Origin: an uncultured bacterium
GTDB taxonomy: Bacteria; Bacillota; Clostridia; Lachnospirales; Lachnospiraceae
DNA length: 64,000 nt
Assembly (NCBI GenBank): GCA_947243845.1
Contig: CAMXIF010000006.1
Coordinates: 1-64,000, forward strand
Direction: 5' to 3'
Shown: piece by piece, positions 48,396-58,083 of the stretch
Position numbering within the stretch: the first letter of the stretch is position 1
How the letters are laid out: each line of letters opens with the position of its first letter
Notes under the pieces: generated by a model
Told to the model about the DNA's origin: nothing
The model's database searches: none
Seen by the model: only the letters and a program-made list of their open reading frames with translations
Made by a program: the position numbers and the translations under genes

Positions 48396-49235
48396 TCACT
48401 TCTCTCTCCTGCCGGCATCCACAAAGGGAATCATCTCCCGCACCGAATGAAAGATCAGGTGCGGCATAATCTCAGAAGCCTCTACCTCTTCCATCGTTGC
48501 CTCTCCGCTTAAAACCAGAACACTTTTCAGGCCATGGTTTCTGCCTGCTGCAATATCCGTATACAGCCGGTCTCCTACCATAGCGATCCGCTCCCGCTTT
48601 GTGTTGACTCTAGTGGTCAAATATTCAATAATATCTTCGTTTGGTTTCCCGATCACCCGGTCAGGATAACGGAACGCCGATGCATGGATAAACGCATGGA
48701 TAGCGCCCGCATCCGGAATAAACCCATCTTCCGTAGGGCAGTTATAATCCGGATGTGTTGCAATATAAGGAAGCCCGGCCCGCACATGATTGCAGACCTT
48801 GCACATTTTGGCATAATCAAGACTTGTGTCAAAAGCCGTCACCACCACATCCGGGTGATCCTCCTCCAGTGTAATCCCCGCCTGCCTAAACTCCTCCTGC
48901 AGCAGCGGATTGCCAAGAAGAAACACGCGGGCCTCCGGAAAGTGCTTTCTTAGATAATAAATTGTGGCCTGACCGGAAGTGACAATCTTCTCCTCCCCGA
49001 CAGCAAGTCCCATCCGCTCAAGTTTTTCCACATAGACCGCCGCGTTTTTGGAAGAATTGTTGGTCAGGAACACATAGTCTCTGCCGGATTCCTCAATCCT
49101 GGCAAGAAACTCCCTGGCGCCGTCTATCCAACGTTCTCCCAGATAAATGGTGCCGTCCATATCCAGCGCGAAACATTCCACCTGCGACAATATGCCTTCC
49201 GTGTCCTCATCAATTCCGGGAATCAGTGCCTGCAT
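48396..49235 (-). CDS. HAD-IIA family hydrolase (NagD-like)
   Basis: FALDMDGTIYLGERWIDGAREFLARIEESGRDYVFLTNNSSK, KPNEDIIEYLTTR, MVGDRLYTDIAAGRNHGLKSVLVLSGE. Confidence 0.95.
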   Translation of the reverse strand: MQALIPGIDEDTEGILSQVECFALDMDGTIYLGERWIDGAREFLARIEESGRDYVFLTNNSSKNAAVYVEKLERMGLAVGEEKIVTSGQATIYYLRKHFPEARVFLLGNPLLQEEFRQAGITLEEDHPDVVVTAFDTSLDYAKMCKVCNHVRAGLPYIATHPDYNCPTEDGFIPDAGAIHAFIHASAFRYPDRVIGKPNEDIIEYLTTRVNTKRERIAMVGDRLYTDIAAGRNHGLKSVLVLSGEATMEEVEASEIMPHLIFHSVREMIPFVDAGRREK

Positions 49236-49394
49236 CTTTACACCTCATTTTCTTCGTATCCGTAAGTATCCTGTATTCTTAGTCAATTCAGCATTATAGC
49301 AAAAGCGCTCCCGGTTGTCACCAAAAACATGAGATTTACCTAATATATTATCGAAAGCGGCCATGCACATCGCCTTATTCATAAATTGGCTTGT

Positions 49395-50192
49395 CTATTG
49401 TCTGTCCAAACCCGCCAATATTTGCATCACACCCGCCTCCTCATTGGAAGGCGCAATGTACTTTGCCACTCTCTTTAATCCCGGATGCGCATTGCTCATG
49501 GCATAACTCTCCTCGCACTGCCGCATCATACTCTCATCATTCAGGAAATCCCCAAAGGCCATACATGCGGCGGCATCTATCTGATAACGATTCTGCACAA
49601 ACTGTAATGCCGCGCCTTTACTCACCTCTTTGTTGGCTATATCCAGCCAGCAGTCCCCCGAAAGCGCCACATTCACCTTTTCCGGTATATCCGTCAACCC
49701 GCTATAATAGGACACCGCGTTATAATCTTCGATAAACACTGCCAGCTTAATGATCTGATCCCTCTCCATACAGCCTTGCAGATCATCTGTAAACGTCAGC
49801 CGCTCATAGTACATATGTGCATTTTTCTCCAGATCAGCGCTGCCATGCTTTACATAAGCCGACTTTACCCCGCATAGGATAACGCTGTGCCCGTCTCTGA
49901 CGCCGAAACGTTCCATACACGCCTTCACATCCTCCGGCTGCATGGTATTGAGATAGATAAATTCCCCCCGCTCTGCCACCAATCCGCCATTATCAGCTAT
50001 AAAGAGCATCTCCTGTGCAGCCTTCGGAAACAGCTTATAGATATTATAATACTGCCTGCCGCTGGCAATCACGGTCTTAATCTCCGGATGGCTGCATACC
50101 CAGTCTTCAAATCCAGCCGGCACCTCCTTACGTGAATTGAGCAGAGTCCCGTCAAGATCCGTGACCACAAGTCTGATTTTCTCGTCTTTCAT
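49395..50192 (-). CDS. HAD-IIB (Cof-like) family hydrolase
   Basis: LVVTDLDGTLLNSRKEVP, VSKGAALQFVQNRYQIDAAACMAFGDFLNDESMM. Confidence 0.95.
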   Translation of the reverse strand: MKDEKIRLVVTDLDGTLLNSRKEVPAGFEDWVCSHPEIKTVIASGRQYYNIYKLFPKAAQEMLFIADNGGLVAERGEFIYLNTMQPEDVKACMERFGVRDGHSVILCGVKSAYVKHGSADLEKNAHMYYERLTFTDDLQGCMERDQIIKLAVFIEDYNAVSYYSGLTDIPEKVNVALSGDCWLDIANKEVSKGAALQFVQNRYQIDAAACMAFGDFLNDESMMRQCEESYAMSNAHPGLKRVAKYIAPSNEEAGVMQILAGLDRQ

Positions 50193-50411
50193 TCCACATA
50201 TCCTCCCTTAAAACCGCATGATTTGACACCCGAATCTTAATATATTAGTAATATAAGCAATGCATAAATGCCAGCTACCATTATAACAATCCTAAAGCGT
50301 ATGTCAATTACATACATCTCGCATACATCTCCCATCCCCATTGATCCCTTCCCATCTTCCCGCGCAGATGTTATAATAGACGCAAGATCAACAGCAAAAG
50401 GAGTCCTGCAC

Positions 50412-51173
50412 ATGAAAGAAAAACTCTATACCATCCCCCTGAATGATGCCATGAACGCCCACGATGAATGTCCTTTCTGCTTCATTGAAAGAAACGTGGA
50501 ACAGGACCTGATCGATTTCGTCTTAGGTTCCGGCTCCTCCTATATGGAAAGTGATGTGCGCGAGCAGACCGATCATGACGGCTTCTGCCGGGAGCACTTT
50601 AAGAAAATGTTTGACTATGGTAACACTCTGGGAAACGCCTGGATTCTCAAAACACACTATGTCCAGATGAACCGCGAATTGCATGAGCAGATCAAATCTT
50701 TTAAACCCGGCAAAACATCGCTGAAAGATAAATTCAAAAAACAGACCGAACGACAAAATCCCATCGGCATCTGGATCGCCCAGAAAGAGCAGTCCTGCTA
50801 TATCTGCAAACGCTATGCAGACACCTACGACCGCTATCTGGACACTTTCTTTGTGATGTATAAAAAAGACCCTGCATTTCGCGACAAGGTCAAAAGCAGC
50901 AAGGGCTTCTGCCTGCATCACTTCGGGGATCTGTGCGAGGCTGCCGACAGCCGCTTAAATGATAAAGAAAAAGCCGATTTCTACGATCTTGTCTTCCCGT
51001 TAATGGAACAGAACATGAATCGTTTGTATGAGGACGTTGCCTGGCTGGTAGAGAAATTCGATTACCGCAACAAAGATGCCGACTGGAAGAACTCCAAGGA
51101 TGCCATCCAACGCGGTATGCAGAAATTAAAAGGAGGATATCCGGCGGATCCGCCGCACAAGATGAATAAATAA
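50412..51173 (+). CDS. DUF6062-like family protein
   Basis: MKEKLYTIPLNDAMNAHDECPFCFIERNVEQDLIDFVLGSGSSYMESDVREQTDHDGFCREHFKKM; start at 50412 with upstream AAAAGGAG. Confidence 0.75.
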   Translation: MKEKLYTIPLNDAMNAHDECPFCFIERNVEQDLIDFVLGSGSSYMESDVREQTDHDGFCREHFKKMFDYGNTLGNAWILKTHYVQMNRELHEQIKSFKPGKTSLKDKFKKQTERQNPIGIWIAQKEQSCYICKRYADTYDRYLDTFFVMYKKDPAFRDKVKSSKGFCLHHFGDLCEAADSRLNDKEKADFYDLVFPLMEQNMNRLYEDVAWLVEKFDYRNKDADWKNSKDAIQRGMQKLKGGYPADPPHKMNK

Positions 51174-51175
51174 AA

Positions 51176-51445
51176 GTAAATTTGCTTCGCAAATTAACTT
51201 TACGAGATCCGCTTCGCGGACTCGGATATTCGGTAGGTTAACTTTACAAAATCTGTTTCGCGGACTCGGATATTCGGTAGGTTAACTCTACAAAATCCGT
51301 TTCGCGGACTCGGATATGCGGTAGGTTAACTTTACAAAATCCGTTTCGCGGACTCGGATATGCGGTGGGTTGACTCTACAAGATCCGTTTTGCGGACTTG
51401 GATATTCAGTAGGTTAACTCTACATATTCCGCTTCATAGACTCGA
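51176..51445 (+). repeat. 44-bp tandem repeat array with a GC-TTC-GC hairpin in each unit, preceded by an AAATTTGC-TTC-GCAAATT head hairpin
   Basis: TTAAC/TTGAC unit starts at 51194, 51238, 51282, 51326, 51370 and 51414 (exact 44-bp period); unit TTAACTTTACAAAATCCGTTTCGCGGACTCGGATATTCGGTAGG with point variants; last unit diverges by ~51445. Confidence 0.95.
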
Positions 51446-51452
51446 ACCCGAC

Positions 51453-51489
51453 AAAAAGGCGGCTGGGTTGCATCAACCTGGCCGCCTTG
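51453..51489 (-). terminator. Intrinsic terminator downstream of the acidic-protein gene
   Basis: Minus strand AAGGCGGCCAGGTTgatgcAACCCAGCCGCCTTTTTG. Confidence 0.8.
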
Positions 51490-51516
51490 ATTATTTTTGT
51501 ATCTGGAAACTTCGTC

Positions 51517-51879
51517 TTACATTGCATCCATGGATCCATCGCTGTCATCGTCATCGAAGAACTCTTCCACCTTTTCCTCGACTTTCTGTGCCGCTTCCTG
51601 CACACCGCCAACAACTTTCTCAGCTGCATCGGCTTTCTCCGCGCTGATGCCCTCCTTGAAATCGTCAGCTTTCTGAAGATCTAAATCCACATAATTACGG
51701 TCTGCATCTTTGGCCGCGCCATCTTCGTCCAGATCATCATCAAAATTATCAAAATCATCATCGTCATCAAAATCATCATCCATGAGAGCATCTTTACTCT
51801 TCAGATAATAATATGCTCCCGCCGTCACGGCGCCAAGAGCCGCTGTTACCATTAAAAACTTACCAAATTTCTTCGCCAT
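51517..51879 (-). CDS. Hypothetical N-terminally membrane-anchored, highly acidic protein
   Basis: MAKKFGKFLMVTAALGAVTAGAYYYLKSKDALMDDDFDDDDDFDNFDDDLDED...EEFFDDDDSDGSMDAM. Confidence 0.8.
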   Translation of the reverse strand: MAKKFGKFLMVTAALGAVTAGAYYYLKSKDALMDDDFDDDDDFDNFDDDLDEDGAAKDADRNYVDLDLQKADDFKEGISAEKADAAEKVVGGVQEAAQKVEEKVEEFFDDDDSDGSMDAM

Positions 51880-52113
51880 CAGTGTTCTCCTTTCACCGTG
51901 TGTTATATCACTATATTAATACTATTTTACGAAAAAGAAAAGGGAATATGTACAAAAAAAGTAAAAAAGTCAATTCCTTCAGATTTCACTTAACGAAATT
52001 AGTTTTGCGGCCTGGATTTTAGTACAAATATATCTTCTCACCCCATTTTATCGCACTCCGACCACAACATCTTGTACTTAAAATTTTTCTCTAAACTAGT
52101 TTTTCACATAACA

Positions 52114-52168
52114 TTGAATCCTACAAAAATTTGTGTTATAGTATAAATCGACCAAAAAGGTCAATTTA
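52114..52168 (+). promoter_or_regulatory. Promoter and palindromic operator candidate for the TetR gene
   Basis: TTGAAT (52114) N17 TATAGT (52137-52142), then TAAATCGACC-AAAAA-GGTCAATTTA (52144-52168). Confidence 0.65.
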
Positions 52169-52186
52169 TGCAGAATTGGGGAGAAC

Positions 52187-52792
52187 ATGAACGAAAAATT
52201 TTTTGATCTAAAGAAGGAAAAACAGGATCGCATGATCAATGCTGCTCTGAAGGTATTTTCAATGGGCGGCTATAAACATGCCAGTACAGATGACATCGTA
52301 ACAGAAGCAGGAATCAGTAAGGGTCTTTTATTTCACTATTTCGGAAGCAAGCTGGGACTTTATACTTTTCTCTATGACTACAGCGTCAGATTCATGAAAC
52401 TGGAACTGACCAGCGGCGTATCTTCCACGACCACCGATTATTTTGAACTCCGTAAGCAGATGGAATTTGCCAAAATGCAGGTTCTTAAGAATTATCCTTA
52501 TATGCAGATGTTCTTAAACCGCTGCCGCCGCGAGGACATGGGGGAAGCGCTCTCCGCCATTGAACGGCAGCGCAATGTATTACCGGATGTCTATGCCGTC
52601 TTGAAGAACCAGTCTGACCGTTCTTTGTTTAATGCGGACGTTGATTATGACAAACTTGACGAAATGCTGGACTACACCATCGATGGCCTGATGGGAGCCC
52701 GTTTCCAGGACGCTTCCTTCCACCCGGAGATGCTATACGAGGAGACAGCCTCCTATCTGAACATGTTAAAGAAGATTACATATCAAAGATAA
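52187..52792 (+). CDS. TetR/AcrR family transcriptional regulator
   Basis: RMINAALKVFSMGGYKHASTDDIVTEAGISKGLLFHYFGSKLGLYTFLYDY. Confidence 0.95.
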   Translation: MNEKFFDLKKEKQDRMINAALKVFSMGGYKHASTDDIVTEAGISKGLLFHYFGSKLGLYTFLYDYSVRFMKLELTSGVSSTTTDYFELRKQMEFAKMQVLKNYPYMQMFLNRCRREDMGEALSAIERQRNVLPDVYAVLKNQSDRSLFNADVDYDKLDEMLDYTIDGLMGARFQDASFHPEMLYEETASYLNMLKKITYQR

Positions 52793-52816
52793 CAATCGGG
52801 CAGCATACAAAGTAAA

Positions 52817-52858
52817 AGTCCGGTCTTGGATTGCAGCGTCTAAGACCAGACTTTTTTT
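52817..52858 (+). terminator. Intrinsic terminator after the TetR gene
   Basis: AGTCCGGTCTTggattgcagcgtcTAAGACCAGACTTTTTTT. Confidence 0.8.
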
Positions 52859-54306
52859 AGTATACCGATTCCCTCCCGGATCTCTTCCATAGACAATCCG
52901 CCGTAGCCCAGAATCATAGTGGCCGGCATCAGAAACCCTCTCTCTTCTCCGGTGTCCGATGTCTCCCCCAGCCGAAAATCTCCCAGCCGATAGGTCTTTA
53001 CACCCTGCAGCCGGGCAGCCTCCTCCAGAGCCGCCTCACTTCTTCCCTTCCTATCCGTCAACAGGATATGCAGGCCCGCATTGCCCCCTGTGACACGGAA
53101 CTCCTTTTCCAGAGGGCGGATCTCACTTAGGAGCAGATCGTGTTTCATACGATAATGTTTACGCATCTTGTTCAGATACCGTTCAAAATATCCGTCCCTG
53201 ATAAACTCATTTAAGATGGTCTGGTCGATACGCGACACGGACGAAGAAAAGAAGCCGCATTCCCGCCGGTATCTCTCAAGAAGCGAGTAGGGAAGCACCA
53301 TATAACTGATACGGATAGCCGGCGCAATCGCCTTGGAAAAAGTACCGATATAAATGACCCGCCCCGCCGTATCGGAAGCCTGCAGGGATGGCAGTGGCTT
53401 TCCTTTATAGCGAAATTCACTGTCGTAATCATCCTCGATCAGATATCGCCCCTCCTGTTCTGCCGCCCACTTTAGGAGCTCCATACGCCGCCCGATGGGC
53501 ATGGATACTCCCGTAGGATACTGATGAGACGGCATCACATAAGCAATCTGTGCGTCTGTCTTTCGCAGACAGTCCACCCGGATTCCCCTCTCATCCACCG
53601 GCACCAGCGATACCGGATAAGCAAAGGAACGAAAAATTTTATACGCTCTCACATAGGTAGGATTTTCCATTGCCACATGAATATGGCGCCCCAGAATCTT
53701 TTCCAATAAAAGAAGCAGGAAATCATTCCCTGCTCCGACAATAATCTGTTCCGGCTCACAATTCACCCCGCGGGATCCATGCAGATAACGGCAGATCGTT
53801 GTCCGAAGTTCCGCATCACCCTGCGGCTCCCCCAGCGCAAACATATGGCTCTTGGCATCTACAAGAATATTCCTGGTAATCTTTTTCCAGGTAGCATAGG
53901 GGAAGAGACGCATATCAATCACATTCGGAGAAAAATCATAACGACAGGCATCCAACTGTTCCTGCGAGGATTCCATCTGCAGACCTTCACCAGACTTTTG
54001 TCCCACAAAGGGCAAATCCTTCAACTCATACAAACCTTCTAAGGCGCTGACATAGTAGCCTCTCTTGGGACGCGCCACAAGATACCCTTCCGCCACCAGC
54101 TGCCCGTACGCCATATCAACCGTAGTTCTGGACACCTGCAGATCCTGAGCCAGAAATCTGGCGGAGGGCAGCTTCTCATTTACCAAAAGCCGTCCTGCCC
54201 TGATCTCTTCCCGAATGTATTCATAGATCTGCTCGTATAATGTTTTACCGCTCTTTAAGTCTAACTGAATATGAATCGGTAATTCTTTCATCTTTTCAAC
54301 GACCAT
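52840..54306 (-). CDS. MocR-type GntR regulator with PLP-dependent aminotransferase domain
   Basis: GntR wHTH TLYEQIYEYIREEIRAGRLLVNEKLPSARFLAQDLQVSRTTVDMAYGQLVAEGYL plus aminotransferase YIGTFSKAIAPAIRISYMVLP. Confidence 0.94.
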   Translation of the reverse strand: MVVEKMKELPIHIQLDLKSGKTLYEQIYEYIREEIRAGRLLVNEKLPSARFLAQDLQVSRTTVDMAYGQLVAEGYLVARPKRGYYVSALEGLYELKDLPFVGQKSGEGLQMESSQEQLDACRYDFSPNVIDMRLFPYATWKKITRNILVDAKSHMFALGEPQGDAELRTTICRYLHGSRGVNCEPEQIIVGAGNDFLLLLLEKILGRHIHVAMENPTYVRAYKIFRSFAYPVSLVPVDERGIRVDCLRKTDAQIAYVMPSHQYPTGVSMPIGRRMELLKWAAEQEGRYLIEDDYDSEFRYKGKPLPSLQASDTAGRVIYIGTFSKAIAPAIRISYMVLPYSLLERYRRECGFFSSSVSRIDQTILNEFIRDGYFERYLNKMRKHYRMKHDLLLSEIRPLEKEFRVTGGNAGLHILLTDRKGRSEAALEEAARLQGVKTYRLGDFRLGETSDTGEERGFLMPATMILGYGGLSMEEIREGIGILKKVWS

Positions 54307-55170
54307 CTACTTTCTGGCCGCATTTTTTTCCTTAATCTTCTTCATCAGCATTTCCTTCACATCCCTTGCCTTATCCTTCATACGCGGATTAGCACCGGTG
54401 GAAGTGAGGATGCCTGTAATCAGACGGCTGGTTAAGTCATACTGTTCAAAACGCATTGCCGTCACTGCAATCAGATAATCCACTGTGGGTTCATCCATAC
54501 CACACATAGGGAAATTCTCTGTCTGTCTTGCCGCCAGGAACCCCTCCAAAGCATTTCTCAAGAATTCATCTTCCTCTTCCTGACAAGCTTTCTTCTGTTC
54601 CTCATAATCCGGCTGCGTAGTATCCAGATGTTCCGCCTTGCCGCGCAGCAGCCAGGCTGTCTTCAAACAGATATATGCCTTCTCACTGGATTTCGCCTGT
54701 TTGACGATCGCATTCGCCAGCGTCAGCTTATAACGCTCTAACGCCTCATCATAGGTATATGTCTCCTTGGTCTCTTTCTGCGGCTTAAAAGTCGAAGAAA
54801 TCGCCTTCTGTATATTCTTCGCCTGGGGTGATGTAAGGAACTTAAAAAATCTGCTAAGCGCCGCATACCCACAGTATGGACACATGATGATATCATACTT
54901 CAAAAGATCGATCTGCTCGTATCTGGGACGAAGATCCAGATCGCTGCCCCCCAGTTTTGCCTTGCCGATCTTAACGGTCCTTGCCTTAAATTCCTTATCA
55001 CAGATCGGACAGTTAAAGGACTTATCAAACAGAAAATCCTGCTCCTGTACCACTGGCGCCGCGGGCGCTCCATCCGGCCCCGCCTCCGCTTTCTTAGGCG
55101 CTTCATACAAATCCATGCTTTCCAGATTACTCAAACCAAACTGCTCTAACCCCGACAATAATCCTGCCAT
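54307..55170 (-). CDS. DUF2225-family protein
   Basis: FLFDKSFNCPICDKEFKARTVKIGKAKLGGSDLDLRPRYEQIDLLKYDIIMCPYCGYAA. Confidence 0.85.
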   Translation of the reverse strand: MAGLLSGLEQFGLSNLESMDLYEAPKKAEAGPDGAPAAPVVQEQDFLFDKSFNCPICDKEFKARTVKIGKAKLGGSDLDLRPRYEQIDLLKYDIIMCPYCGYAALSRFFKFLTSPQAKNIQKAISSTFKPQKETKETYTYDEALERYKLTLANAIVKQAKSSEKAYICLKTAWLLRGKAEHLDTTQPDYEEQKKACQEEEDEFLRNALEGFLAARQTENFPMCGMDEPTVDYLIAVTAMRFEQYDLTSRLITGILTSTGANPRMKDKARDVKEMLMKKIKEKNAARK

Positions 55171-55217
55171 TACTTTATCCTCCCAGCTATAAATAATACA
55201 TATAAAGATATTGTACC

Positions 55218-56930
55218 CTAATTCTCCTTTTTCGGCAATACATAAGAACTCTTAAGAGACACAATTCTGTTAAAAACAAGTGCTCCCGGCCTGGAATCTT
55301 TGCAATCCACACAGAAAAACCCCTGTCGCACGAACTGAAAACTCTCATATGCCTCCGCATCCTTCACAGAAGGCTCAACCCTGCACTCATCGAGCACCCT
55401 AAGAGAATTGGGATTCAGGTTCAGGCTGCCGTCCTCATTGTAGACACCCTTTTCCTCATCAATAATATTCTCATAGAGCCTGACCTGTGCCTTCACAGAC
55501 TCTGCCGCCGATACCCAGTGGATGGTTCCTTTGACCTTTCTGCCATCAGGACTGTTGCCCCCTTTGGACGCCGGATCATAAGTACAGTGCACCACTGTCA
55601 CATTTCCATCTTCATCCTTCTCGCACCCTACACATTTCACGAAATAGGCACTCATGAGACGAACTTCATTACCCGGAAACAGTCGGAAATACTTCTTTGG
55701 CGGCTCCTCCATAAAGTCCTCTCTCTCGATATATAACTCCCTGCTAAAAGGCACCTCACGAGATCCCAGAGACTCATTCTCCGGATTGTTGACTACGGTA
55801 AGCCACTCGGTCTCTCCTTCCGGGTAGTTATCAATCACTAATTTGACCGGATCGGTCACTGCCATAATCCTGGGGCGTTTCATCTTCAGATCTTCTCTGA
55901 TGCAATACTCCAGCATGGAGTACTCCGCCGAGGAATTGGCCTTGGATACACCGCACAGATCCACGAACAGCTTAATGGATTCCGGTGTGAATCCCCTTCT
56001 TCTAAGTGCGGCAATGGACACCAGCCTGGGATCGTCCCAGCCGTCCACAATGCCGTCCTCCACGAGTTTCTTAATATATCTCTTGCCGGTGACCACATTG
56101 GTCAAATACATCTTTGCAAACTCAATCTGCTTAGGTGGATGAGGATATTCCAGTTCTGTCACCACCCAGTTATAGAGCGGCCTGTGATCCTCAAATTCCA
56201 ACGTACAGATCGAATGGGTAATTCCCTCGATGGCATCTTCAATGGGATGTGCATAATCATACATGGGATAGATGCACCATTTATCTCCCGTGTTCTGATG
56301 AGATAAATGAGCCACACGATAGAGAATCGGATCCCGCATATTAATATTGGGTGAGGACATGTCAATCTTTGCCCGAAGCGTCTTCTCACCATCGGCATAT
56401 TTGCCCTCTTTCATCTCCTCAAACAGTTGCAGGTTCTCTTCCACGCTTCTGTCTCGGTTCGGGTCATCGCGCCCCGGCTCCGTCAGCGTGCCGCGGTATT
56501 CCCGCATCTGCTCAGCGGTGAGATCTGACACATAAGCCTTCCCCTTCCTGATCAGCTTAAGCGCTCCCTCATACATCTGCTCAAAATAATTGGAAGCAAA
56601 GAACAATCTGTCCTCATAATCTGCGCCAAGCCACTTCACATCGGCTTTGATGGACTCCACGAACTCGCTTTTTTCCTTGGTTGGATTGGTATCATCGAAA
56701 CGCATATTGAACTTGCCGCCGTACTGGGCTGCAAGCCCTGAATTTAACAGAATACTCTTGGCATGGCCAATGTGCAGATAACCGTTGGGTTCCGGCGGAA
56801 ACCGGGTATGCACGGTGTCATAAACACCTTCTGCCAGATCTTTCTCTATAATCTGCTCAATAAAATTCTTGGACACCACTTCCCTTGTTTCAGATTCCTC
56901 CGGTGTCAGCTGTTTCTCATTTTCACTCAT
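55218..56930 (-). CDS. glnS: Glutaminyl-tRNA synthetase
   Basis: [68 protein letters not shown]; start [12 protein letters not shown] chosen over tracked 56954. Confidence 0.96.
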   Translation of the reverse strand: MSENEKQLTPEESETREVVSKNFIEQIIEKDLAEGVYDTVHTRFPPEPNGYLHIGHAKSILLNSGLAAQYGGKFNMRFDDTNPTKEKSEFVESIKADVKWLGADYEDRLFFASNYFEQMYEGALKLIRKGKAYVSDLTAEQMREYRGTLTEPGRDDPNRDRSVEENLQLFEEMKEGKYADGEKTLRAKIDMSSPNINMRDPILYRVAHLSHQNTGDKWCIYPMYDYAHPIEDAIEGITHSICTLEFEDHRPLYNWVVTELEYPHPPKQIEFAKMYLTNVVTGKRYIKKLVEDGIVDGWDDPRLVSIAALRRRGFTPESIKLFVDLCGVSKANSSAEYSMLEYCIREDLKMKRPRIMAVTDPVKLVIDNYPEGETEWLTVVNNPENESLGSREVPFSRELYIEREDFMEEPPKKYFRLFPGNEVRLMSAYFVKCVGCEKDEDGNVTVVHCTYDPASKGGNSPDGRKVKGTIHWVSAAESVKAQVRLYENIIDEEKGVYNEDGSLNLNPNSLRVLDECRVEPSVKDAEAYESFQFVRQGFFCVDCKDSRPGALVFNRIVSLKSSYVLPKKEN

Positions 56931-57053
56931 AGATATTTCACGCGGCTTTCGCAACTGCTGCCGCCGCTTCCTCCTTCAAAGAATCAAGTATCACTCGATT
57001 ATTCCTAAATATTTTACCATAGGCTGACTAAAATAGAAAGAAAAAACTATAAA

Positions 57054-57102
57054 AAACAGGGCAAAATCCCACTCTGTGAAATTCCACCCTGCCCTGTACC
57101 TC
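57054..57102 (-). terminator. Intrinsic terminator downstream of the 39-aa small ORF
   Basis: Minus strand ACAGGGCAGGGTGGAATTtcacagagTGGGATTTTGCCCTGTTTTTT. Confidence 0.7.
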
Positions 57103-57148
57103 TCTTACTTACCGAATCTATCCATCGGTAAAAGCCCTTTTCTATTCC

Positions 57149-57268
57149 TTAGTCTTCCTCGTCATCTACTGCCGCAGCAATGCCGGAAACTACGGAAGAC
57201 ACTACGGAAATCACCACCGGAATGATGACAACCACTACAAAACCGCCCACTAACAATGTAAATCCCAT
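57149..57268 (-). CDS. 39-aa small hydrophobic protein with acidic C-terminus
   Basis: MGFTLLVGGFVVVVVIIPVVISVVSSVVSGIAAAVDDEED-type translation (one hydrophobic stretch, DDEED end), preceded by AAGGAGGAATCAGGCG-ATG; absent from the ORF track. Confidence 0.65.
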   Translation of the reverse strand: MGFTLLVGGFVVVVIIPVVISVVSSVVSGIAAAVDDEED

Positions 57269-57372
57269 CGCCTGATTCCTCCTTGCAAAACTGCTTTGCC
57301 GGCTGTATAAACCTATTTATCATTATACACACTTTGCCAAAAACTGCAAGTCCCGGTATGGGAACTGCCGGC

Positions 57373-57912
57373 TTAATAGTTCTCTGCGCTGACCTCGAAA
57401 TAGCTCTGTGGGTGATTGCAGACCGGACATACTTCCGGCGCTTTGGTGCCCACCACAATGTGACCGCAATTACGGCACTCCCACACTTTCACTTCGCTCT
57501 TCTCAAACACCGCTTTGGTCTCCACATTATGTAACAGTGCACGGTATCTCTCCTCATGATGCTTTTCGATCGCGCCTACCATGCGGAACTTCTCCGCCAG
57601 TTCCGGGAATCCTTCCGCCTCCGCAGTCTTCGCGAATCCTTCATACATATCTGTCCATTCGTAATTCTCACCATCTGCCGCTGCACCGAGATTCGCCGCC
57701 GTATCACCGATGCCGTTTAACTCCTTAAACCACATCTTGGCATGCTCTTTCTCGTTGTCCGCCGTCTTTGCAAAAATGCCTGAAATCTGCTCAAAGCCTT
57801 CCTTCTTGGCTACAGATGCGAAATAAGTATACTTATTCCTTGCCTGTGACTCTCCCGCAAATGCTGCTTCCAGATTCTTCTCTGTCTGTGTTCCTGCGTA
57901 TTTGTTGCTCAT
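57373..57912 (-). CDS. rbr: Rubrerythrin
   Basis: [54 protein letters not shown]-terminal rubredoxin [28 protein letters not shown]. Confidence 0.97.
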   Translation of the reverse strand: MSNKYAGTQTEKNLEAAFAGESQARNKYTYFASVAKKEGFEQISGIFAKTADNEKEHAKMWFKELNGIGDTAANLGAAADGENYEWTDMYEGFAKTAEAEGFPELAEKFRMVGAIEKHHEERYRALLHNVETKAVFEKSEVKVWECRNCGHIVVGTKAPEVCPVCNHPQSYFEVSAENY

Positions 57913-58083
57913 GGTATTAATCTCCTTCCGTGATTTATATATTCAATGTTACATTACCTACGCGTGTTTAATATTGGTATACTCCGATATCTCCCGGTTG
58001 ATCGTACAAAGATCTCCCACATGCAGATCATGAATATTCCCATGCCCGGTTATCCTGGCAAACGTCTTTAATTCCTCCGTAGA

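Noticed and set aside
50268-50411. N-terminal extension of the DUF6062-like ORF in the track
   Set aside because: Internal ATG at 50412 has an AAAAGGAG SD and starts the conserved-looking protein; the upstream part looks like leader sequence.
51176-51445. CRISPR-like array
   Set aside because: Repeats are directly tandem without unique spacers, and no cas genes are present.
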